Shown here: piece by piece, positions 22,880 through 33,920 of the stretch | Layout of the letters: each line of letters starts with the position of its first letter | Numbering within the stretch: position 1 is the stretch's first letter | Assembly: GCF_019578655.1 (NCBI RefSeq) | Contig: NC_063261.1 | Location: 16,668,216 to 16,732,215, forward strand | Reading direction: 5' to 3' | DNA: 64,000 nucleotides | DNA from: Ricinus communis | Lineage: Eukaryota > Streptophyta > Magnoliopsida > Malpighiales > Euphorbiaceae | Made by a program: the position numbers and the translations under genes | Notes under the pieces: generated by a model | What the model saw: only the letters and a program-made list of their open reading frames with translations | Told to the model about the DNA's origin: nothing | The model's database searches: none

Positions 22880-25800
22880 GCTTATACTTTTATCAGGCCA
22901 CCAGAGGATTGACACCAAATAAATTTATCAGTGTTAACTGCCTTCGTCAAAAAGTCTGCTAGGTTGTCTTTAGTATGAATTTTTTGCATATCCACAGTGC
23001 CCTCTTCCACTTTTTCACGAACGAAGTGATATTGGACTCGTATGTGCTTTGACTTTGAATGAAAAGCCGGATTCCTTGCGAGATGCAAGGCACTCTGACT
23101 GTCACAGAACAGAGGAATATGCTCTTATTTGTGCCCGAGTTCCTCCATCATCATTTTCAACCATACTGCTTCCTTACTAGCTTGTGTAGCTGCTACATAT
23201 TATGCTTCTGTTATTGATGTCGCTACAACTGACTGCAGTTTTGATACCCAGCTCACAGCTCCGCCAGTAAGTGTGAACACATACCCTGTAGTAGATTTGC
23301 TTTTATCAAGATCACCCGCATAATCTGAGTCAACATATCCTCTGATAATAAAGTCTGATCCTCCATAACACAATGCAACATCTGAGGTTCCCTTAACATA
23401 TCTTAGAATCCTCTTTACAACATTCCAATGCTCTCTGCCAGGATTCGCCATGTACCGACTTACTACTCCAACTGCATGTGCAATGTCTGGTCGTGTACAA
23501 ATTATCGCAAACATTAAACTCCCCACTACTGATGCATACGGTACTCGAGACATTTTCATCCTTTCTTCTTCATTACTAGGACTCATACTGGAGGATAATT
23601 TGAAACTAACAGGAAGTGGGGTAAAAATTGACTTACGCAAGAGGGGTATATCTTTCAACATGAGAAAATAATCCTAAAAAAGTGGTACATTTGTCAATAT
23701 GAGAAAACAACCCCGTAAGAGGGGTATATATGTCAATATTAGAAAACAACCCCCTAAGAGGGGTGTATCTTTCAACATGAGAAAACGACCCTAAAAAAGT
23801 AGTATATTTATCAACATGAGAAAATAACCCCGTAAGAGGGGTATATTTCTCAATATTAGAAAATAACCCCATAGGAGAGGTATATTTGTCAATGTGAGAA
23901 AACAACCCTATAAGGGAGGTATGGCTGTCAATATCAGAAAACAACCCCATAAGAGGCGTATATTTATCAATATGAGAAAATAAACCCCGTAAGAGGAGTA
24001 TATTTGTCAATATTAGAAAATAACCCCGTAAGAGGCAGATATCTTTCAACATGAGAAAACAACCCCAAAAAAGTGGTATATTTGTCAATATAAGAAAATA
24101 ACCTCATAATAGAGGTATATATTTCAATATTAGAAAACAACCCCGTAAGAGGGGTATATCTTTCAACATGAGAAAACAACCCCAAAGAAGTAGTATATTA
24201 ATCAATTTGAGAAAGCAACCCCGTAAGAGGGGTATATTTGTAAATATTAGAAAATAACCCCGTAAGAGAGTATATCTTTTAACATGACAAAACAACCCCA
24301 GAAAAGTGGTATATTGTTTGAGAAAACAACCCCATAAGAGGGGTATATCTTTCAACATGCGAAAACAACCCCAAAAAAGTGGTATCTTTGTCAATATGAG
24401 AAAACAACCCCGTAAGTGGGGTGTATATTTCAATATTAGATACCAACCCCGTAAGAGGGGTATAGCTTTCAACATGACAAAACAATCCTAAAAAAGTGGT
24501 ATATTTCTTAATACAAGAAAACAACCCCGTTAGAGGGGTATATATTTTAATATTAGAAAACAACCCCGCAAGAGGGGTATATCTTTCAACATAAGAAATG
24601 AATCTTAAAAAAGTGGTACATTTGTCAATATGAGAAAACAACCCCGTAAGAGGGGTATATTTGTCAATATTAGAAAAAACCCCACTAGAGGGGTATATCT
24701 TTCAACATGAGAAAACAACCCCAAAAAAGTTGTATATTCATCAACGTGGGAAAACAACCCCTTAAGAGGGGTATATTTATCAATATAAGAAAATAACCCC
24801 GTAAGAGGGGTATATTTGTCAATATGAGAAAACAACGCCGTAAGAGGCATTTATTTGTCAATTTGAGAAAACAACCCCATAAGAGGGGTATATTTGCCAA
24901 TATTACAAAACAACCCCGTAAGAGGGGTATATTTGTCTATGTTACGAAACAGCCTCGTAAGAGGGGTATATTTGTCAATACTAGAAAACAACATCGTAAG
25001 AGGGGTATATTTGTCAATGTTAGAAAACAACCCCGTAAGACTTGTATATCTTTCAACATGAGAAAACAACCCCAAAAAAGTGGTATATTTGTCAACATGG
25101 GAAAACAACCCCGTAAGAGGGGTATATTTATCAATATAAGAAAATAACCCCGTAAAAGGGGTATATTTGTCAATATGAGAAAACGACTCTGTAAGGGAGG
25201 TATATCTGTCAATACTAGAAAACAACGCCGTAAGAGGCGTATATTTGTTAATATGAGAAAACAACCCCGTAAGAGGGGTATATTTGTCAATATTACAAAA
25301 CAACCCCGTAAGAGCAGTATATTTGTCAATATTAGGAAACAGCCTCGTAAGAGGGGTATATTGGTCAATACTAGAAAAGAACATCGTAAGAGGGGTATAT
25401 CTTTCAACATGAGAGACAACCCCAAAAAAGTGTTGTCTTTGTCAATATGAGAAAACAACCCCGTAAGAGAGGTATATTTTTCAATATTAGAAAAAAACCC
25501 CATAAGAGGGATATATATTTCAATATGAGAAAATAACCCCAAAAAAGTGGTATTTTTTTTAATATGAGAAAACAAACCCGGAACAGGGGTATATTTGTCA
25601 ATATTAGAAAATAACCCCGTAATGGGGATATATCTTTCAACATGAGAAAACAAACCCAAAGAATTGGTATATTTGTCAATATTAGAAAACAACCCCGTAA
25701 GAGGGGTATATGTGTCAATATGAGAAAATAACCCCGTAAAGGAGTATATATGTCAATATGAGAAAACAACCCCGTAGGAGGGGTATACTTTTCTTCCATA

Positions 25801-28199
25801 TTGAAGCGTCGCAAGACCTTCTTCAAATAATTTTTTTGAGAAAGCCAAATCTTCCTATTGTTTCTGTCTCTGTGAATTTGCATCCCTAGAATCTTGTTTG
25901 CTGGTCCCAAGTCCTTCATTTCAAATTCCCTAGACAACTGTGACTTTAGTTCTTCAATATGATCTTTGTTGGGGCCTGCTACCAATATGTCATCTACATA
26001 CAACAGTAAGATAATAAAATCACTTTTACCAAACCTCTTGAAATATGCACAAGGGTCTGCATTAAGTTTGTTGTATCCAAGGCTCATGATGAAGGAATCA
26101 AATCTCTTATACTAACACCTCGGCGCCTATTTTAAACCGTATAAAGATTTGTTCAACTTACAAACCAAGTTCCGCTTTCCTTTTTCTTCAAAACCTTCTG
26201 GCTGGAGCATATAAATCTCTCCCTTGAGATCTCCATGAAGCAAAGTTGTTTTCACATTTAGCTGCTCTAGATGTAAGTCAAATGTAGCACACATCGCCAA
26301 GACTACTCGAACAGTTGTTAATTGAACCACAGGAGAAAATATTTTGTTGAAGTCAATCCCCTCCTTCTGAGCATATCCTTTCACCACCATTCTTGCACGA
26401 GACCGCTCCACTTGATCATCACTATGTCTTTTGATCTTAAAGACCCGTTTGTTGCCAATGGCCTTTCTTTCTTGTGGTAGTGGCACAAGCTCCCAAGTCT
26501 TGTTCTTATGTAGAGCTTCCATCTCTTCTTGCATTGCTGCCATCCAGTGAGATGCATCTGAACTGCTCATTACTTCTTGGAGAGTTGATGGCTCCCCTTC
26601 CTCAGTTAGAAGACAGTATGCGACATTGCTGCCTATATCATATTCTTTTTGCCAGGTTGGTGTAAATTTTATACGTTTTTCCTTTCCAAGTTCTGACTCT
26701 TCAAACTCGGCTGGCTCTTCAAACTCGATTGGTTCTTCCTCTTCGTGCTCTGGTGTTGCTTCAGAAGAATCTTTTTCTGTAGACTTTCTTTCCACCTGTA
26801 TAGTTGTAGTCTCTGAATTTTCTTTTGAAGTGCTATCATCTTCTCCCTTCAATTTATCTTCTAAGAAGATTACATCCCTGCTGATTATAACCTTGTGGGC
26901 AGTGGGATCCCACAGGCGATACCCCTTCACACCATCAGCATATCCCAAGAACAAACACTTCCTGGATTTTGGATCTAGCTTTGTAGTTTCTTGGGTATTA
27001 TACATCACATACATAGGACTTCCAAATATATGGAGGTTTGAATAATCAACTGGCTTCCCAGTCCACATCTCCATCGGTGTCTTTTGATCAATTGCTGTAG
27101 ATGGAGACCGGTTAATCACATAACAAGCGGTGTTAACTGCCTCAGCCCAAAATGCCTTATTCAGGCATGCAGCTCCCAACATTGCTCTAGTTCTTTCTAA
27201 CAGAGTTCTGTTCATCCACTCTGCCACTCCATTTTATTGAGGAGTGTATGCCGTAGTGAACTGCCTCTTAATGCCTTCTTGCTTACAAAAGCTATCAAAT
27301 TCATTACATGTATATTCTCCTCCATTATCTATCCTCAAACACCTGATCTTATTGCCTAAATCAAGTTCAACCCGCGCTTTGTAAGTTTTGAAAACTGCAA
27401 ATACATCTCCCTTGTTCTTGATAGGATACACCCAACATCTCCTGGAGTAATCATCGATGAAGGACACAAAGTACTTAGCTCCTCCTAGTGATGAAACTGG
27501 TGCTTGCCATACATCAGAGTGAACTAATTCTAGAACATCCTTGCTTCTAGAATTGGATGTATTGAACTGTAGTCGATGCTGCTTGCTTGTTATGCAATGC
27601 TCACAAAAGGGTAATGACACCTTTGTGAGACCGGGAAGTAGATTTTTCTCAGCAAGAACCTTCATGCCTTGTTCAGACATATGTCCAAGCTTCTGCCACA
27701 CCATTGCAAATCTCTTGCTCGAACTACTTGAAGCAACATATGCTTCTGCTTCATGCATAGTCTCCCCTAAAAACATATACAAATTAGCAGTAATTTTTCT
27801 CCTTTCATAATTACAAGCGCTCCTCGGCTAATCTTTATGATTCCTTTCTGAACTTTGATGATGCAATTAAGATCATCCAGCTGTCCCATAGATAACAAAT
27901 TCTTCTTCAGACCTTCCACATGTCGCACTCCTTGAATAGTGCGGACTGTACCGTCGCGCATCTTCAACTTGATAGTTCCAATGCCTATGATTTTTAAGAC
28001 ATTATCTTCACAACTATACATAGATCCTCCTAATATAGGTTCATAATGATGAAACCATTCTCTTCGAGAGGTCATGTGATAAGTTGCTCCTGAGTCAAGA
28101 AGCCATACATCAGCATATCTCTTCCTGCTCTCAGTTGATATTGCTGCTTTACAGCACAATACATTTCCATCATCCGAAGTGCATGCCACATTTCCTTGA
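22880..28199 (-). pseudogene. pol of copia A, interrupted by stops and by the 39-bp array
   Basis: Protease LLDSGATYHMTS (near 28095) is followed by a frame change near 27775. Integrase has CEHCITSKQHR, HSDVW, FIDDYSRRCWVY and IDNGGEYTCNEF; TAA replaces a codon in YTPQ-stop-NGVAEWMNRT at about 27231. RT has GYAQKEGIDFNKIFSPVV, a stop after NKSLYGLK (near 26125), and an intact YVDD at 25989-26000. The frame enters the tandem array after LRRFNMEEKYTP (about 25790) and leaves it at FTPLPVSFKLSSSMSP (about 23625). RNase H follows (DSDYAGDLDKSKSTTGY, KHIRVQYHFVREKV). Despite the lesions every catalytic domain is recognisable. Confidence 0.9.
23634..25790 (-). repeat. Minisatellite of ~55 x 39-bp units inside copia pol
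   Basis: Plus-strand consensus: GTAAGAGGGGTATATTTGTC followed by AATATGAGAAAACAACCCC (39 bp). Three main variants occur: A with TATCTTTCAACATGAG and a CCCCAAAAAAGTG end, B with GTCAATATGAG, and C with GTCAATATTAG. Much of the array before about 24840 follows an A-B-C order (117-bp period); later parts are more B/C-like. The unit is 13 codons. The minus frames encode YTPLTGLFSHIDK or the shifted IPLLRGCFLILTN. Units differ by point changes and occasional 1-nt indels that flip the frame. Copies follow one another with no unique spacers between them. Confidence 0.95.
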
Positions 28200-28950
28200 G
28201 CATTGGAATTCTTTAGACTCCAACAATCCCTCTTCAGGTGACCTTTCTTACCACAATGGTAGCATTTATAATTCTTCTTACTTTTTAATTTTGATCTACC
28301 ATGATTGTGACTCCCATTTGGACCACGTTCTGTTGATCTCCCTTTCATCACCATCAAGGCTTCCACTTGTTGTGAACCTGCCTGCTTGTCTTCCTTGTTC
28401 CTTCGCCGATTTTCTTCTTCAAGAATAGCGGCTGCTATATCATCAAAGACTAGAATTTCGGTAACAACATTATTTGTCAAACTGATGATGAGTTGATCAT
28501 ACGAATCAGGTAGACTTTGGAGTAGAACTTCTGCACGTTCTTGTGACTCTATTTTATAGCCCAAAGATGTGAGTTGAGAAAATAGAGTATTCAAGACATT
28601 AAGGTGCTCACATCAAGTAGATTCGACATTCTTAATGTGTAAAGTTTCCTCTTAAGAAAAATTTTGTTGTGTAATGACTTGGCTTCGTACAGTCTAGTGA
28701 GGTGGTCCCAAATCTCCTTTGCCGTTTTCTTTTTTTCTATACTGGACAAGATCCCATCTGCAAGTGCCAGATGAAGGTTTGCAATAGCATTCCCATCCAT
28801 CTCGTTCCACTTATTATCATCTGTGAGTGTTGTCGGTCGTTCACTGATAGCCGCAAGACAATTGTCTTTTCTCAATACAGCTTTTATCTTTAATTTCCAC
28901 AGTGAGAAATTACTCCCGTTGAACTTTTCAATCTCAAATTTTGTTGCCAT
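28200..28950 (-). pseudogene. gag of copia A (one frameshift)
   Basis: Start chosen at ATG 28950, giving MATKFEIEKFNGSNFSLWKL, the standard gag start of TNT1-94-like elements (an in-frame ATG 12 nt upstream is less typical). The frame is lost near 28600 (after SNLLDVST) by a small deletion and resumes as NTLFSQLTSLGYKIESQERA. It ends with an intact zinc knuckle CYHCGKKGHLKRDC (about 28222-28265). Gag forms the particle that packages RNA. Otherwise close to the expected length. Confidence 0.88.
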
Positions 28951-29234
28951 TGCTTCTATCACAAACGGTGCCTTTTAGCTTGTAAAATGAACCGCAGTAA
29001 TGAACACAACTCACTAGGTAAGTTCCCAGGAAAGACTGGAGGGTCACAAGCGAACCTCTTAAATACCAAACTCCTTAGACAGAACCTCCCCTAAATTGTA
29101 AGTATTCTTACGACTCCACACAAGCTTTTTTGCACCAAAGAAACCTCAAAATCTTTTTCTAATGCGAAAGATCAGACTGAGCTGCAATCATAGAATTTTA
29201 AGGAGTTTCTTACCAACCAAGCTCTGATACCAAT

Positions 29235-29655
29235 TGTAGAAAAATATGAACCTGATAGAGGAAAATCACAGCTAATAATTTGATAAAATAAAGATAAAGT
29301 AAGATAAAATACACAATAGAACACACAAATTTACGTGAAAAACCCCTAAACAAATTAAGGTAAAAACCAAAGGCAAGGATAGAAGAATTTTACTATAAGA
29401 AAATAATAGCAGTTACAAACTCTCTATTTATAAAGGAGAAAATATTAAAATTCTCTCTTTATAATAAGAGAAAAATAATTGCTTAACTCTCTAATTTTTT
29501 TCTCTTATTTTTTGGATGATTGAATAACAAAGTGAGGCCTCTATTATATAGGCTTGGAAGGTACATCAAGATTGTTAACTTAGCAATGTGGGAGAAATAC
29601 TCCTCAAAAATTAATAACTTAACAACGTGAGAGAGATACAAATCCCTAAATATCA
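29235..29655 (-). repeat. 5' LTR of copia A (minus-strand sense)
   Basis: 421 bp, the fuller LTR copy. TATAAATA on the minus strand at 29425-29432. The PBS lies two bases away, at 29221-29232. Confidence 0.88.
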
Positions 29656-29977
29656 ATATAGTTGAGTAAGAACATCACCCCGATATTCATCCGCTCTTCT
29701 GGTGATTCTGTAGAACAGAAGATTCCAATTTCAAATATTGGGGTCTTTTTAGTGATGATTCGATGTTGCATCTTCACTGAGTTGCACTGGAAGCATATTG
29801 GGATCGATTATCTTTGTCACTTGTTCGGACAACGCTCTCTTGACAAGATTGTGAAGGCTTAATCCCTCTGTGAACATGTTGTTAGTAGGCTTCTTTCCGA
29901 TGAACACCTCCAACGAGAGGATGCCAGAGCTGAATATGTCACCGGATGTTGATACGTTGCTTCCTGAATCTACATTC
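29656..29977 (-). pseudogene. C-terminal kinase fragment of a broken LRR receptor-like kinase
   Basis: Minus-strand homologue of exon 2 of copies 1 and 3: GSNVSTSGDIFS, FTEGLSLHNLVKRALSEQV, IIDPNMLPVQLSEDATSNHH, then after a deletion FEIGIFCSTESPEERMNIG. Several changes hit conserved residues (FIGKKPTNN for FTGKRPTDD). It is cut by copia A at its 3' end, and nothing recognisable as the upstream exon adjoins at 29978. Together with 22258-22436 it is one receptor-kinase copy split by the element. Confidence 0.85.
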
Positions 29978-30602
29978 AGTAGAGTTTCGGAACGTGGGGT
30001 CTTTTATGACTTGGCGAGCTTGAAATTGTGGAATTGCAGAGATCGTTCAATTGAATTTTCAGAATCAATCAACAAAAGAACATAACTTAACTCATAATTA
30101 TACGAAAGTTAAGCTGCGCTTCTTCAGATAATTTACGCAAAGAAAGCTGAACAAAAACAGAGTACCCATTACTAAGTGGAACTGTAGTTTCTGATTAACT
30201 ATTGGCATTGGCAGCTATATCTAGTGTTTGAACTGATGAAACGACAGTTAAGATTACAGTAATTGCAGAAATATAGAAGAATACAAAATTATTGCTACAC
30301 ATAGACAAATGCCATAATAAGGTCTAGAGACCAGAACGCTGCAAAGCAATTAGCATTTTCCCTCCAGGCCATCATCCTTGTACCCTGTCACAAATGAAGA
30401 ATAATTACATTTCCCAGTAACTCTTGCTTAGCTGTAACAAGTATATAGATAGGCAATTGATGAGCTTTTACTTGTCTCCTAGACTATGAGATTTCGAGTT
30501 CGAATTCTGCTTGAAGATTAATTATAAGAAAGGAAAAACAGGAAGATAGTATTACTTACCTGCCTTTCGAAGTGTACTTACAGTATTTCTCTCCCCATCA
30601 CC
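29978..30602. other. Spacer between the RLK fragment and copy 2, no gene recognised
   Basis: No recognisable coding sequence. The part nearest 30603 is probably the 3' UTR and downstream region of RLK copy 2, but it does not share the downstream block found beside copies 1 and 3. Confidence 0.4.
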
Positions 30603-33600
30603 TCAAGTTCCAAGAAATTTGTTTCTGATAGAAGAGAGCTGAACAACAACATCATCAATATTCATACGCTCTCGTGGTAATTCACTCGAACAGCAGATTC
30701 CAATTTCGAAAATTGCAATCAAGCACTCAATGAGCTTGTTGTTTCTTCTACTCCTTAAGTTGGGGTGTCGGTTAGTTGTTGCATCCGTTTGCATTTGAAG
30801 AATCTTGCAATCTACAACCTCTATCACTTGTTCAGACAATGCGTTCTTAACAAAATTATGAAGTGTCAAACCCTCTTTGAACATGTCATCTGTTGGCCTT
30901 TTTCCTGTAAACATCTCCAACACCAATACCCCAAAGCTAAATATGTCACCAGATGTTGACACATCGCTTCCCAGGCCATACTCTAGAACACATGTATACA
31001 TTAAAATGAGTAATTGAGTTTACTTGGTAAAATTATGCAACAAAAATAGACCGGGAACACACAATAAATAAGAATTTACCTGGAGGACAATAACCAATGG
31101 TTCCTCTAGCTCCAACAGAGCTGGAATGATTTGCAGCAGAGTTGAGTTTCTCATCAGAAAGGAACTTAGCTAACCCAAAATCACTTACATGTCCAGTCAT
31201 TTCTTTATTAAGCAGAACATTACTCGGTTTTAGATCACAATGAATAATTGGTGTTCCGGAATGACAGTGAAGATACTCTAGTGCACAAGCAACATCAATG
31301 GAAATATTTAATCTATGCAGAACGTTTAAAGTTCTCGGCACTTCGTCTGATCTAAGAGGACGTGGATGCAGCCAATCATCTAAGCTCCCATTATCTATGA
31401 ACTCATAAACCAAGGCTTTGAAATCATTACCATGATAATCAATACCTGAACAAGCAGTGAGTACCTTGACAAGATTTCGATGTCTGACATTCCTTAAGAC
31501 CTTGCATTCTGCTAAAAAACTCTTTGCAGCTCCTCGATGCATAAGGTTAAGCACTTTCACTGCAATAACGCTTCCATCTTGATCAAGGATCCCTTTGTAA
31601 ACATAACCGCAGCCACCTGAACCAATCAAATTATCTGAAGAAAAATCATTTGTAGCTTTAAGGAGACTTTGATAAGACAACCTCAATATCGCATTCTCAA
31701 AAGAGCTCGGCCTGGGTTTAGCTTCGCTCATTCTTGATCGCCAAAGAAATAAACAAATGAACACAAATGCTCCACCCACAAGGGCAGAAGCTACAGATAT
31801 TATTATCTTCAGCTTCACTGTGAGTCTCGTTTTCGGTTGTTCAGACTCGCATGCGGGTAGCCCAAAGTCTCGTATGCCACCACAAAGATTCAGGTTTCCT
31901 TCTATTGATATTGCACTTGCTTTCTTAAAAATGCCTTCTATAGGTATCATACCTTCAAGATTATTATCAAATATATTGTTGTTAGAAAGATTTTCCAATT
32001 CAGTTAAATTAAATCCAGTCAAAAATTTTCAATCTTGCCTGACAAATTGTTGTAAGAAAGATTCAATTGTTGAATGCCTCTCAACGAACTTAAAGATGAA
32101 GGAATAGACCCTCGAAAGAAGTTGTGGCTGATGTCTAACTGTTCGAGACTTGCGCAGCTGCCAAGATCACTGGGGATCTCTCCTGATAACATGTTCTCTT
32201 GAAGGGCTAGAATTCCTAGTTGTTTTAAGTTGCCTACTTCATTGGGAAGGGAACCATGTAAACGATTGGCAGACAAATCAAGAAACTTTGATAAATAGGA
32301 AAGTTCAAAAAGGTTTCGAGGTATGGGACCAGTAAGAATGTTATTGGACAGATCCAATGCTAGCAAACTTGTGCAATTCGCAAGACTCGAAGGGATCATG
32401 CCTTGAAGATTATTATAAGAGAAGTAAATTTCAAGCAAATTTGTCAAGTTTGCAAGAGAGCTTGGAATATTTCCCAAGAAATTATTATTGTTCAAATAAA
32501 GTTCTCGTAGATTCTTAAGTTTTCCAATGCTGGAAGGAATAGTACCAGAGAATTTATTCCATGATGCATACAAAAAATTTAAGTTAACAAGAACCTCTAT
32601 TCCAGCTGGGATGTTTCCATGGAGTTGATTGTTATTTATGAAAAATATCTCGAGCTTCTTCGAAAGGTTGGCAATGTTTTCAGGCAGCTTCCCTCCAAAG
32701 TTATTCATGCCTATGTTTAGTATTTGTAAAGCAGTAGCATTAGTCAAATCAGCAAGAAACTTCAAGTCGTCAGCTCTCCCACTTCCTAAATGATTTAAAC
32801 CAATGCTTAAAAATGACAGGTTGTTCAACTTTTCAAGAGAAGGGACATTTCCAGTAAGATTATTTGCGGATATTTCAAAGTTTGCTAGATTTGAGGCATT
32901 GGAAATTGAGGTTGGAATGGATCCAGTGAATTGATTGGACGAAATGGAAATGAATTGGAGTTGTGGAAGAGAGATGCCTAAGCTCATTGGAAGAGTGCCT
33001 TGTAAGTGATTTCCTTCCACATCTATATGCACAATGGAAGAGATATTGAAGACTGAAGATGGGATTGTACCTGAAAATCGATTCTCAAACAAGGCTAAAT
33101 ATTTTAGATTTGTCAATCTGCCTAACGATTCGGGTAGAACCCCATGCAACTTATTAGTATCTCCGGAGAGTGTCCAAGGGAATGATAGGTTCCCCAGAGA
33201 TGGAGGGATAGTTCCTATCAGATTGTTCCTTCCGAAAAAGAATTCTTTAAGCTTCATCAAGGAGGTAAGCTGAGAGGGGATTTTCCCTACCAACTTGTTT
33301 CCATCTAAATATAAATATACAAGATTAGAACAAGCAGATATGTTTGGAGGAATTTCACCACCAAATGAATTATTGTAAAGTGACAAGATTTGCAGCCTAC
33401 GCAGATGGCCACTCTGAGGAGGGATGTCATGGCTGAAGCTATTATTTTCAAGATACAATTTTCTTAAAAAACTTAAATTGCCAACATATGGTGATATGGA
33501 ACCTGAAAGTTTGAGGGATCCTAGGTCTAGCATAGTCACCCTCTGGTGTCTCCGGCCACAAGTGACGCCATGCCACTGGCAGAAATGAAGAGAACTATTC

Positions 33601-33803
33601 CATGAACTCATCATCCCAAGTGGATCATCAGCTATCTTGTCCTTGAATTCCAGCAATGCTAGTCGATCTGTTTCATTATTGGCGCTGCGCATGGCAAAGG
33701 CTGCAGGCAATACGGCGAAGGACAAGAGCTGAAAGATAGCAAGAACAAAGCTGCACAAAGATGACGAAGAAAGGGATAAACAGCTCCTGCAAGAAAGCCC
33801 CAT
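30603..33803 (-). pseudogene. LRR receptor-like kinase copy 2, subfamily XII type, single 1-nt frameshift
   Basis: Start set at the ATG at 33803 (MGLSCRSCLSL, as in the other copies). The open frame runs 39 codons further upstream, but into the conserved upstream block. Order: signal peptide, LRRNT_2 cap (NETDRLALLEFKDKI), about 20 LRRs, membrane segment (IIISVASALVGGAFVFICLF), kinase with GSGGCG P-loop, IAVKV, non-RD loop HCDLKPSN, and DFG. GT-AG intron 30983-31079 (97 bp) sits at the same codon as in copies 1 and 3. Exon lengths sum to a multiple of 3 minus 1: a base is missing near 32020 in a run reading GAAAATTTTTGACTGG after SGKIENF. Restoring frame is not needed to recognise the rest. 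Could be a sequencing error in a homopolymer. Confidence 0.9.
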
Positions 33804-33867
33804 GTATGCAGTAGTATGATACTCTAACTTTTGAAAAGTATTATACGACCTTGCAGGGCTTGTCGTT

Positions 33868-33915
33868 ATTGGCATGACCTTACATTCGGTCATCTCTCCA
33901 AAGTCAATGGCGGAT
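33868..33915 (-). promoter_or_regulatory. Conserved RLK upstream block with W-box, copy 2
   Basis: Plus strand: GGCATGACCTTACATTCGGT then CATCTCTCCAAAGTCAATGG. On the coding strand this holds TTGACT (33902-33907), the core bound by WRKY factors in defence promoters, and TGACC half-sites. It is only about 65 bp from the ATG, against more than 300 bp in copies 1 and 3. Confidence 0.5.
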
Positions 33916-33920
33916 TCCAC

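Larger units (their letters stand above)
22437..29655 (-). mobile_element. Ty1/copia element A (Tork/TNT1-94-like) with an internal minisatellite
   Basis: Minus-strand element with related LTRs (22437-22802 and 29235-29655), both TGTAGAAAAATATGAA...TATCA on the plus strand. PBS (29221-29232, GCTCTGATACCA on the plus strand) and PPT (22803-22819, on the minus strand CTTCAAGTGGGAGATTA) are both present. Domain order on the minus strand is gag, zinc knuckle, protease, integrase, RT, RNase H. The bases flanking the LTRs (TAATT and ATATA) are not a target duplication. The element sits inside a receptor-kinase pseudogene. It is 7.2 kb long, of which about 2.15 kb is the 39-bp repeat array. Confidence 0.93.

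Noticed and set aside
24824..25147. Plus-strand protein of basic 13-residue repeats (RKQPRKRGIFVN)
   Set aside because: It is a by-product of the 39-bp tandem unit on the strand opposite to pol, with no start context or flanking gene structure.
23634..25790. CRISPR-like array
   Set aside because: The units are adjacent with no unique spacers, vary among themselves and lie inside a plant retrotransposon; this is a minisatellite.
32000..32040. Extra intron bridging the frame break in RLK copy 2
   Set aside because: The expected residues continue directly in the other frame with one base missing. The other copies have no intron there.
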